Assembly (NCBI RefSeq): GCF_010092425.1
Contig: NZ_CP048030.1
Coordinates: 1,623,501 to 1,687,500, forward strand
Length of the DNA stretch: 64,000 nt
From: Sinimarinibacterium sp. NLF-5-8
GTDB taxonomy: Bacteria; Pseudomonadota; Gammaproteobacteria; Nevskiales; Nevskiaceae
Reading direction: 5' to 3'
The notes under the pieces were generated by a model that had not been told where the DNA came from, made no database searches, and was given only the letters and a program-made list of their open reading frames with translations. Shown in pieces: positions 57,603 through 64,000 of the stretch; position 1 is the first letter of the stretch, and the number at the start of each line of letters is the position of its first letter. A program made the translations under genes and the position numbers.

Positions 57603-57757
57603 CCTCTTTCGGGGAGTAGCCGGGGTCGTGTGATGTTTTTGCGCCGCCCCTGCCGTTTCGTCAGCACGGATTTTTCAGGCTTTTGCATGCAAAATCCCGG
57701 AACGGCAACCCACGCGATCGGCGCGGGCGGCAAGACCGACAGGCTCGTATTTCTGTG
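57603..57757 (+). promoter_or_regulatory. yybP-ykoY (manganese) riboswitch ahead of terC
   Basis: The leader starts CTCTTTCGGGGAGTAGCC, where GGGGAGTAGCC (57611-57621) is the conserved 5' metal-binding segment of the yybP-ykoY class. The partner segment near the 3' side is GGCGGCAAGACCGACAG (about 57726-57742), as in E. coli alx and mntP leaders. Mn2+ binding in this class usually frees the gene for expression. The 3' end is approximate, and no clear terminator was found, so control is likely at translation of the terC start. Confidence 0.82.
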
Positions 57758-57784
57758 CCCGTCACTCAATCACCAGGTCTTGTC

Positions 57785-58756
57785 ATGCACTCCATAGGAA
57801 CCCCGCTGTTGTGGTCTGTTTTTTCCGGCTTCGTCATCGTCGCCCTGCTGGTCGATTTTGTTGCCCTCAACCGTCAGGGGGCGCACCGCGTTGGCTTGCG
57901 CGAAGCAGCTCTTTGGTCACTGGTCTGGGTTGCCATCAGCTTTGTGTTTGTCGGTTTACTGTGGTGGCAGCTTGGCGGAATCGGCAACGATGTCACTGCG
58001 CGCGCGCTGGCCAATGAAAAAGCACTGGAGTTCATCACCGGCTATCTGATCGAAAAAGCGCTGGCCGTCGATAACATTTTTGTATTTTTGATGCTGTTCA
58101 CCTACTTTGCAGTGCCGCCCGAGCTGCAAAAGCGCGCGCTGATGATCGGCATTCTGACCGCGCTGGTGCTGCGAACCGTGTTGATCCTGATCGGCGCCTG
58201 GCTGATCAGCCAATTTCACTGGATTTTGTATGGCTTTGGCGCTTTTCTGCTGTTCACCGGCGTCAAGATGTGGCGCGCCACCGGCAAAGCGCCCAGCCTG
58301 GACGATAATCCGGCCCTGCAATGGTTCAAGCGTCATATCCGCATGGCGCCAGACTTTGATGGCGAAAAGTTCCTGACCCGGGTCAACGGACAAAAAATTG
58401 CCACGCCCATGCTCGTGGTCGTGCTGCTGATCGGGATCGTCGATGTGGTCTTTGCCATGGACTCGATCCCCGCGATCTTTGCCATCACCAACGATCCGTT
58501 CATTGTGCTGACTTCAAACGTCTTTGCCATTCTCGGACTTCGCGCCCTGTATTTCTTGCTGGCCAACGTTCACGAACGCTTTCACCTGCTGCCTTACGGA
58601 CTGGCGCTGGTGCTGGTGCTGATCGGCACCAAAATGCTGCTGATCGACCTGTATCACATCCCGGTGAGCTGGTCACTGGGCGCCACTGCCGTCATCCTCG
58701 GCGCGACGATGCTGCTGTCCGTGATCACGCCGCCCGCTTCGCCCAAAGCGCCGTAG
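57785..58756 (+). CDS. TerC/Alx family membrane protein (Mn-linked)
   Basis: The 323-residue protein has about nine membrane helices. VIVALLVDFVALNRQGAHRV and VVFAMDSIPAIFAITNDPFIVL are conserved TerC segments with membrane-buried aspartates. The family includes Alx and bacterial manganese exporters. The start at 57785 is after the riboswitch; a longer frame beginning at 57683 would read through the riboswitch and is rejected. Export of manganese to protect against overload is inferred from the riboswitch and family. Confidence 0.9.
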   Translation: MHSIGTPLLWSVFSGFVIVALLVDFVALNRQGAHRVGLREAALWSLVWVAISFVFVGLLWWQLGGIGNDVTARALANEKALEFITGYLIEKALAVDNIFVFLMLFTYFAVPPELQKRALMIGILTALVLRTVLILIGAWLISQFHWILYGFGAFLLFTGVKMWRATGKAPSLDDNPALQWFKRHIRMAPDFDGEKFLTRVNGQKIATPMLVVVLLIGIVDVVFAMDSIPAIFAITNDPFIVLTSNVFAILGLRALYFLLANVHERFHLLPYGLALVLVLIGTKMLLIDLYHIPVSWSLGATAVILGATMLLSVITPPASPKAP

Positions 58757-58777
58757 GCGGGCGGCGCACGCCACCAT

Positions 58778-59722
58778 TCATGCGCCGCTTGCATCTGGCG
58801 TTTTCAAAGCGTTCAACTGCCGCATGCTGGCAAATACGCGCCGCCTGCCGCTGATCGGATCATCGAACGCCAGTTCAGCTGCAAGCAGTTGCAACGGATG
58901 GCGATAATCATCGGCAGCGACGGCGCGCAGTTGCGGATACAGCGGATCGTTTTCAATCGGCATGCCGAGGGCCGCCATGTGCACGCGCAGCTGGTGCTTG
59001 CGGCCGCTGATCGGGCGCAACTCATAGCAGGCGCGCGCGGCATCCGTGCCCAGACAGCGGATCCGGGTCTCGCTGTTGGGCGGCCCCGACACTTCGGCCA
59101 TGCGAAAAAACGGCTCGCCGCGCGCGATGCGGCTGCAATGAACAAGTCCTGCGTCAGGCAAGCACCGATATGGCGCGATGGCGCGGTAAACCTTGTCGAT
59201 CCGGCGCTGCGCAAACAACGCCTGATAGGCTGCCCGGGTGGCCGGCGCAACCGAAAACAGCACCACGCCGGCGGTATCCCGATCGAGCCGGTGCAACGGC
59301 GCCAGATCCGCCAGGCCGGTTTGCCGGCGCAGCCGCACCAGCAGGCTTTGCTGGACATAACGCCCGGTTGGCGTCACCGGCAGAAAATGCGGTTTATCGG
59401 CCACCAGCAAATGCGCATCCTGATGCAGGATGTGCGCCTCGAACGGAATCGGCGGCTCCGGCGGCAAGGCTCGGTAATAGCGAATCCTTTGCCCAACACG
59501 GTAAGGATGGGTCATCGGCAACGCCGCACCGCCGTCGTCCATCACCAGGCCGTCGGCAAAGCGCTGCTGCCACTGATCAGGCGCAATGTGGCCAAAGCGC
59601 GCGCATAAAAAAGCCAGCAGCGTCGGCCACGGTTGTCCGGCAGGCTGCGGCGGGAGCTGCACAGCACTGGCGGCAACGCCATCACGGATCGGTGGCTGGC
59701 GGCAAACATCAACGGTTTTCAT
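58778..59722 (-). CDS. RluA-family pseudouridine synthase
   Basis: The 314-residue enzyme has the catalytic motif HRLDRDTAGVVLFS, preceded by DAHLLVADKPHFLPVTPTG and followed by VYRAIAPY and ISGRKHQLRVHMAALGMPI. It isomerises uridine in rRNA or tRNA; which site cannot be told. I chose the ATG at 59722; the ATG at 59773 is possible and would overlap the divergent gene's start codon. Confidence 0.9.
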   Translation of the reverse strand: MKTVDVCRQPPIRDGVAASAVQLPPQPAGQPWPTLLAFLCARFGHIAPDQWQQRFADGLVMDDGGAALPMTHPYRVGQRIRYYRALPPEPPIPFEAHILHQDAHLLVADKPHFLPVTPTGRYVQQSLLVRLRRQTGLADLAPLHRLDRDTAGVVLFSVAPATRAAYQALFAQRRIDKVYRAIAPYRCLPDAGLVHCSRIARGEPFFRMAEVSGPPNSETRIRCLGTDAARACYELRPISGRKHQLRVHMAALGMPIENDPLYPQLRAVAADDYRHPLQLLAAELAFDDPISGRRRVFASMRQLNALKTPDASGA

Positions 59723-59771
59723 AGCCTGACAGCGTAACGCCACGCGCAAGGTTTGCGACAATGCATCGATC

Positions 59772-60284
59772 ATGGATGCCTTGCGAATCTACAGCTTTGC
59801 CGCACACGCGCGCGCCGACGCGCGACTGCTTATTCTCGGCAGCATGCCAGGCGCCGCCTCTCTTTCAGCACAGCAGTACTACGCCCACCCCCGCAACAGC
59901 TTCTGGCCGATCATGGCAACGCTATGCGATTTTCAGGCCGACCTGCCCTACCCCGAACGTCTGCAACAGCTCAGCCAACATCACATTGCCCTCTGGGATG
60001 TGATGGCAACCTGTGTGCGCAGCGGCAGCCTGGACGCCGCAATCCGCACCGAAACGGTGGTCGCCAATCCCCTCGGGGACTTTCTGTCGGCGCACCCCTG
60101 GATCGTCCGCATTGCCTTCAATGGCCAGGCCGCCCTGACGGCATTCAGGCGCCATGTCCAGCCCACGCTGAGCGCCGCGCAGCAGCGCCTTGAACACATT
60201 GCGCTGCCCTCCACCAGCCCGGCTCACGCGGCGCTGTCCGTGGCCGAAAAATGTGCGCGATGGCAGGCTGCGCTCGACCTCTGA
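59772..60284 (+). CDS. DNA-deoxyinosine glycosylase (uracil-DNA glycosylase superfamily)
   Basis: The 170-residue protein has the glycosylase motif [13 protein letters not shown] near residue 20, then [29 protein letters not shown] and the C-terminal LPSTSPAH. This pattern fits the hypoxanthine-DNA glycosylase group (TIGR04274), which removes deaminated adenine from DNA. The length is normal. It diverges from the RluA-type gene. Confidence 0.88.
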   Translation: MDALRIYSFAAHARADARLLILGSMPGAASLSAQQYYAHPRNSFWPIMATLCDFQADLPYPERLQQLSQHHIALWDVMATCVRSGSLDAAIRTETVVANPLGDFLSAHPWIVRIAFNGQAALTAFRRHVQPTLSAAQQRLEHIALPSTSPAHAALSVAEKCARWQAALDL

Positions 60285-60382
60285 TCAAAAAACCAGCCCC
60301 GTTCAGCGTGCCGATGCAAGATGATGCTGTGCACATGCCACACTGTTGTGACACAGCTATCAATGACGGGGATTCTTTATCC

Positions 60383-60769
60383 ATGCAAATCCTGCACACC
60401 ATGCTCAGAGTCGGCGATCTGGATCGCTCGATCGCCTTTTACACCGAGGTTCTGGGCATGAAACTGCTCAGGCGCCAGGATTATCCGCAAGGCCAGTTCA
60501 CCCTGGCGTTTCTCGGATACGGCAGCGGCAATGCCGAGGGTGGCGCCGAAATCGAGCTGACCTACAACTACGGTGTGACCGCCTACGACCACGGCGCCGC
60601 ATTCGGGCATCTTGCACTGGCCGTCGAAGATGCCGCAGCAAGCTGCGACGCTGTGCGCAGCAAGGGCGGCAAGGTCACGCGCGAAGCCGGGCCGATGCAA
60701 CACGGCAGCACGATCATTGCGTTTGTCGAAGACCCGGATGGCTACAAAATCGAATTCATCCAACGCTGA
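60383..60769 (+). CDS. gloA: lactoylglutathione lyase (glyoxalase I)
   Basis: The 128-residue protein begins [20 protein letters not shown]. Metal ligands are visible as His5, Glu in AEIELTYN, His in GAAFGHLAL and Glu in [10 protein letters not shown]. The enzyme converts the methylglyoxal-glutathione adduct to S-lactoylglutathione. Length matches the Ni-dependent bacterial type (135). The ATG at 60383 follows ACGGGGA; an upstream in-frame start at 60251 is not supported. Confidence 0.94.
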   Translation: MQILHTMLRVGDLDRSIAFYTEVLGMKLLRRQDYPQGQFTLAFLGYGSGNAEGGAEIELTYNYGVTAYDHGAAFGHLALAVEDAAASCDAVRSKGGKVTREAGPMQHGSTIIAFVEDPDGYKIEFIQR

Positions 60770-60807
60770 ATCCGGAAAACCCCCATTCCCTTTTTTGGAG
60801 CCCGTCT

Positions 60808-61596
60808 ATGCCCACCCCACGCGCCGCCGCCGCACGAACGCTGCGCTTTCGCCACGAGTACCGCGACAATCATCCGGGACGCTACAGCGGCAAACTGCAT
60901 GCCGCCTGGATTGCAGGATGCAGCACTGCATTGATCGGACTGTGCATCCTGCAAATCGTGCCCGGCGGCTGGCACTGGGTCATGGCGCCGATTGCGTTCG
61001 TCGTCGCCAATTTCGGTGAGTGGTGGCTGCACAAACACACCATGCACTGGCGCTTTGAACCGCTCAAGACGCTCTGGCACCGCCATACCATCGAGCATCA
61101 CAACTTTTTTACCGAAACCCATATGGCCGTAGACAGCACGCGCGATCTGCGCATCGTCCTGCTGCCCCCCATCGCAATCTTGGGCGTGGCTCTGCTGCAT
61201 GGCCTGATCGGCATCGCGCTCGGCGCATTGCTCGACGCCCAAGCGGGTTGGGCCTGGCTCCTGGGCGGCATCACCCATTATCTGGTCTACGAAATGCTGC
61301 ATCTGGCCTCGCACCTGCCCAACTACCGCTGGTTTGCCTCGCTGCCGATCCTCAGCACCGTGCGCCGCAACCACTGGATTCACCACCATCAATCACTGAT
61401 GCCGGACTACAACCTCAACCTCACCGTACCACTGGCCGACTGGGCGCTGGATACCACCGATTTGCAGCGCAACTTCTGGGGCGTGCTGTTCAATCGCTAC
61501 CGGATGGACTGCCTCAAGCCCGAAGTTCAACAGCGCATCCCCGAACGTTCGTTCGGCGGCGATGCGCCGCCCACCCACACCCCGCATTCCGGCTGA
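60808..61596 (+). CDS. fatty-acid hydroxylase / sterol desaturase superfamily protein
   Basis: The 262-residue membrane protein carries the eight-histidine signature: HKHTMHWRFE, LWHRHTIEHHNFF and NHWIHHHQS. Three or four hydrophobic segments surround these (LIGLCILQIV, VMAPIAFVVANFG, LLGGITHYLVYEML). The family uses a di-iron centre to hydroxylate or desaturate lipids; the substrate is unknown. GGAG upstream supports the start. It follows gloA by 38 bp and may be cotranscribed. Confidence 0.88.
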   Translation: MPTPRAAAARTLRFRHEYRDNHPGRYSGKLHAAWIAGCSTALIGLCILQIVPGGWHWVMAPIAFVVANFGEWWLHKHTMHWRFEPLKTLWHRHTIEHHNFFTETHMAVDSTRDLRIVLLPPIAILGVALLHGLIGIALGALLDAQAGWAWLLGGITHYLVYEMLHLASHLPNYRWFASLPILSTVRRNHWIHHHQSLMPDYNLNLTVPLADWALDTTDLQRNFWGVLFNRYRMDCLKPEVQQRIPERSFGGDAPPTHTPHSG

Positions 61597-61665
61597 TCCA
61601 CGCAGTTGACAAACCCCGTACAGCTTCGGTAATAGCTTGACCATTCCCTGCCAATTTTCAACGCC

Positions 61666-62958
61666 TTGAACGCTCCTTCACTTCTGCTCTGGTTTGCCGT
61701 CCTGCTGCTGAGCATCACCGGAGCCGGGTTCTGCGCCATCGCCAACATTGCCCTGCTCACCGTCAACCGCTATCGCCTCGACATCCGCGCGCGCAAAGGC
61801 GATACGCGCGCCGCACACGCCCAGGTTCTGCTGCAACGCCCGAATGCGTTCATCAGCGCCCTGTTGGTACTGCGCATCATTTTCAACACCCTCACCGCCC
61901 TGAGTCTGGTCATGCTCCTGCTCAGCGATACACCCTCGGCATGGAACATTCTCCAGACCAGTCTGTTGATGGCGCTGGCTCTGGGGTTATCCGAGACCCT
62001 GCCCAAGGCACTCGGTGCGCTCTACCCCGAACGCTGGACCCTGCGCAGTGCCACCCCGCTGTGGCACGCCACGCGCCTCATGCGTCCCTTGATTCTCATC
62101 AGCAACCGCCTCACCCGCCTGCTGCTGCGCATCCTCGGCGTTTCCACGCAGGAAGCCACCCAGCACAGCATCAATCCGCAAGAACTGCGCAATGCCCTGG
62201 CCGAGGCCAGCGCCATGATTCCACGCCGCCATCAGCGCATGCTTGGCGCGATTCTCGACCTCGAAAATGCAACGGTCGAAGATGTGATGGTGCCGCGCAA
62301 CGAAATCTTCGGCATCGACCTGACCGACGCCTGGAGCGATATCCGCAACCAGATCATTGGCAGCGAACATACCCGCATCCCCCTGTTCGACGGCTCGATC
62401 GACCATTTATGCGGCGTTGTTCACCTGCGCCGCGTGGTACGCCTGGCCGCCGAAGACACCCTGAAACCCGAAACCCTGACCGAACTCGCGCGCGAACCGT
62501 ATTTCATCCCGGCAGGAACGCCCCTGAACCAGCAGCTGCTCAATTTTCAAAACCGCCGTCGCCGCATCGGCTTCGTCGTCGATGAATACGGAGATATTCA
62601 GGGTCTGGTCACGATTGAAGACATCCTTGAAGAAATCATCGGTCAATTTACCGCCGACCCCGGCACACGCATCAAGAATGTCTACGCCGACAGCGACGGC
62701 AGCTACCGCGTCACCGGATCGGTCACCCTGCGCAACCTCAACCGGGGTCTGGGCTGGAAACTCCCCACCCAAGGGCCCAAGACGGTCAACGGCCTGCTGA
62801 TTGAAACGCTCGAATCCATGCCCCAGGCCGGCGCGCGCGCGCAGATCAACGGTTATGCCTTTGAAGTCTTGGAAATCCGCGCCAACGCCATCCGCGCCAC
62901 CCGCATCTGGCCACCGAATGCAGCGCCTGCGCCGTCGGTGCAGGCCGCCGAAGCATAG
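61666..62958 (+). CDS. CNNM/CorC-type membrane protein with CBS pair and CorC_HlyC domain
   Basis: The 430-residue protein has a DUF21/CNNM membrane domain of four helices (LLLWFAVLLLSITGAGFCAI onward). A CBS pair follows (TVEDVMVPRNEIFGIDL and FVVDEYGDIQGLVTIEDILEEIIG), then a C-terminal CorC_HlyC domain (SDGSYRVTGSVTLRNLNR). Relatives take part in Mg2+/Co2+ efflux; the cargo is unproven. The apparent start is a TTG at 61666, with no ATG nearby. Confidence 0.87.
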   Translation: MNAPSLLLWFAVLLLSITGAGFCAIANIALLTVNRYRLDIRARKGDTRAAHAQVLLQRPNAFISALLVLRIIFNTLTALSLVMLLLSDTPSAWNILQTSLLMALALGLSETLPKALGALYPERWTLRSATPLWHATRLMRPLILISNRLTRLLLRILGVSTQEATQHSINPQELRNALAEASAMIPRRHQRMLGAILDLENATVEDVMVPRNEIFGIDLTDAWSDIRNQIIGSEHTRIPLFDGSIDHLCGVVHLRRVVRLAAEDTLKPETLTELAREPYFIPAGTPLNQQLLNFQNRRRRIGFVVDEYGDIQGLVTIEDILEEIIGQFTADPGTRIKNVYADSDGSYRVTGSVTLRNLNRGLGWKLPTQGPKTVNGLLIETLESMPQAGARAQINGYAFEVLEIRANAIRATRIWPPNAAPAPSVQAAEA

Positions 62959-63120
62959 CCAGGCGCTTTGCCCAGACGCTCAAAAACCTCAGGGATATTC
63001 ACGTTCAAGCGCGCGCGCCGCGCACCCCACCCTGGCGCGCTGATTCGGACAGCCGACTCAATCGCCGCGTCGCGCACCTTGGGCAACGACGCGGCATTCA
63101 GGCTGTACCGGATCAACCGG

Positions 63121-64000
63121 CTACGCCGTATAGCGCAAATCCAGCTGCCGCGCCGCGCGCACGTCGTCCAGGCGGCGCACCGGCAAGGTGTAGGGCGCGC
63201 CTTTGACGTGGGCAATGTCGGTTCTGGCTTCATCCCAGATCGCCACCAGCGCCTCGACAAACGCATCCAGCGTGGCTTGATCCTCGGTTTCGGTCGGCTC
63301 GATCAGCAAGCATTCCGGCACCACCAGCGGGAAGTAAATCGTTGGCGCGTGGTAGCCGTAATCGAGCAGGCGCTTGGCGACGTCGGTGGCGGTGAGCTCC
63401 AGTTCGGCCTTTTGTTTTTTCAGGGTGACGATGAACTCATGGCTGGCGCGGCGCTGCGGGAAGGCCAGCTCAAAGCCTTTTTGTGCCATGCGCGCGGCCA
63501 GATAGTTGGCATTGAGCGTGGCAAATTCACCGACGCGGCGCATCCCTTCACGCCCCAGCAGGCGCGCGTAAACGTAGGCGCGCAGCAGCACCCCGGCGTT
63601 ACCCATCCATGCCGACAGGCGGCCAATGCTTTGCGGCAGATCCTGGCGGGTGAGCCAGCGATAGCGCGCGCCGTCACGCCCCACCACCGGCGTTGGCATG
63701 AACGCTTGCAAGCGCGCGCCCACACCAATGGCACCGGCACCGGGGCCGCCGCCGCCATGCGGGGTGGAAAAGGTTTTGTGCAGGTTCATGTGCATCACGT
63801 CAAAGTCCATATCGCCGGGGCGGACTTTGCCGAGGATGGCGTTGAGGTTGGCGCCGTCGTAATAAAGCAGCCCGCCAGCGTCGTGAACGATGTCGGCAAT
63901 CTCTTTGATGCGCCGTTCAAACACGCCAAAGGTGGACGGGTTGGTGAGCATGATGCCGGCGGTTTGCGGCCCCACGGCGGCTTTGAGCGCGTCCACGTCC
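63121..64000 (-). CDS. gcvPB: glycine dehydrogenase (decarboxylating) subunit 2, C-terminal part
   Basis: The visible 293 residues are the C-terminal part of the P-protein subunit 2; the N terminus lies beyond 64000. The PLP-binding lysine is in [13 protein letters not shown], followed by [23 protein letters not shown] and [22 protein letters not shown]. It decarboxylates glycine and passes the aminomethyl group to lipoyl-H-protein. In subunit-split systems gcvPA precedes it, presumably outside the window. LipA at 46.4 kb makes the cofactor. Confidence 0.93.
   Translation of the reverse strand, partial: DVDALKAAVGPQTAGIMLTNPSTFGVFERRIKEIADIVHDAGGLLYYDGANLNAILGKVRPGDMDFDVMHMNLHKTFSTPHGGGGPGAGAIGVGARLQAFMPTPVVGRDGARYRWLTRQDLPQSIGRLSAWMGNAGVLLRAYVYARLLGREGMRRVGEFATLNANYLAARMAQKGFELAFPQRRASHEFIVTLKKQKAELELTATDVAKRLLDYGYHAPTIYFPLVVPECLLIEPTETEDQATLDAFVEALVAIWDEARTDIAHVKGAPYTLPVRRLDDVRAARQLDLRYTA

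Noticed and set aside
57683..57784. Longer N terminus of the TerC protein
   Set aside because: The extra codons are the riboswitch sequence, and the protein family starts at the membrane helix after 57785.
58760..58788. Terminator between terC and the RluA-type gene
   Set aside because: GCGGCGCA/TGCGCCGC can pair, but the loop is 12 bases, there is no U-run and the right arm lies inside the convergent coding sequence.

Overview
The window reads as chromosome of a high-GC gammaproteobacterium, probably an environmental aerobe. Support comes from gene order and family content: zapA - 6S RNA - ygfA (1-2.1 kb), recA-recX-alaS-lysC-csrA followed by tRNA-Ser and tRNA-Arg (32-38 kb), rdgC, an NqrM-type protein, a monomeric isocitrate dehydrogenase and a phasin. 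No species can be named from sequence alone. No phage, insertion sequence, integrase or CRISPR array was found.

Layout. 1-0.6 kb: N-terminal part of a NirK-like copper lipoprotein. 0.8-3.1 kb: zapA region, 6S RNA, folate enzyme, EVE and VOC proteins. 3.1-11.1 kb: an RND membrane-fusion protein without its pump, a penicillin/AHL-acylase-like lipoprotein, a small isolated unknown gene, an EEP-family protein coupled to cardiolipin synthase, pdxH and an M48 lipoprotein protease. 11.1-17.3 kb (minus): orphan OppF-type ATPase overlapping dps, epimerase plus acyltransferase, an Atm1-like ABC exporter, a CBS protein and nqrM. 17.4-22.5 kb: rdgC, amino-acid permease, Na+/alanine symporter, hemH. 22.6-31.3 kb (minus): a five-gene envelope operon (MMPL/RND protein, DUF1329, YCF48-like propeller, DUF1302 barrel, second DUF1329). 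31.9-38.1 kb: tRNAs, csrA, lysC, alaS, recX, recA. 38.3-48 kb: serine hydrolase, lytic transglycosylase, proS, C-N hydrolase, a palindromic repeat element, dusB, phasin, YihY, lipA, VOC. 48-54.8 kb: S9 peptidase, AI-2E-type transporter, mpl, membrane protein, rnd. 54.9-64 kb: tRNA-Arg, icd, a manganese-riboswitch-controlled terC, RluA-type synthase, inosine-DNA glycosylase, gloA, fatty-acid hydroxylase family protein, CNNM/CorC-type protein and a partial gcvPB.

Most genes are housekeeping. The best candidate for a poorly described system is the MMPL-DUF1329-YCF48-DUF1302-DUF1329 operon. It has one inner-membrane pump, two Tat-exported soluble proteins, a secreted propeller and an outer-membrane barrel, which suggests a trans-envelope route for a hydrophobic molecule. 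Four of its five genes are visibly poorer in G+C and in the GCGCGC word that fills the rest of the window, so recent acquisition is plausible. A second clear regulatory feature is the promoter and yybP-ykoY element ahead of terC. All family calls here are made by reading motifs; no database search was run.
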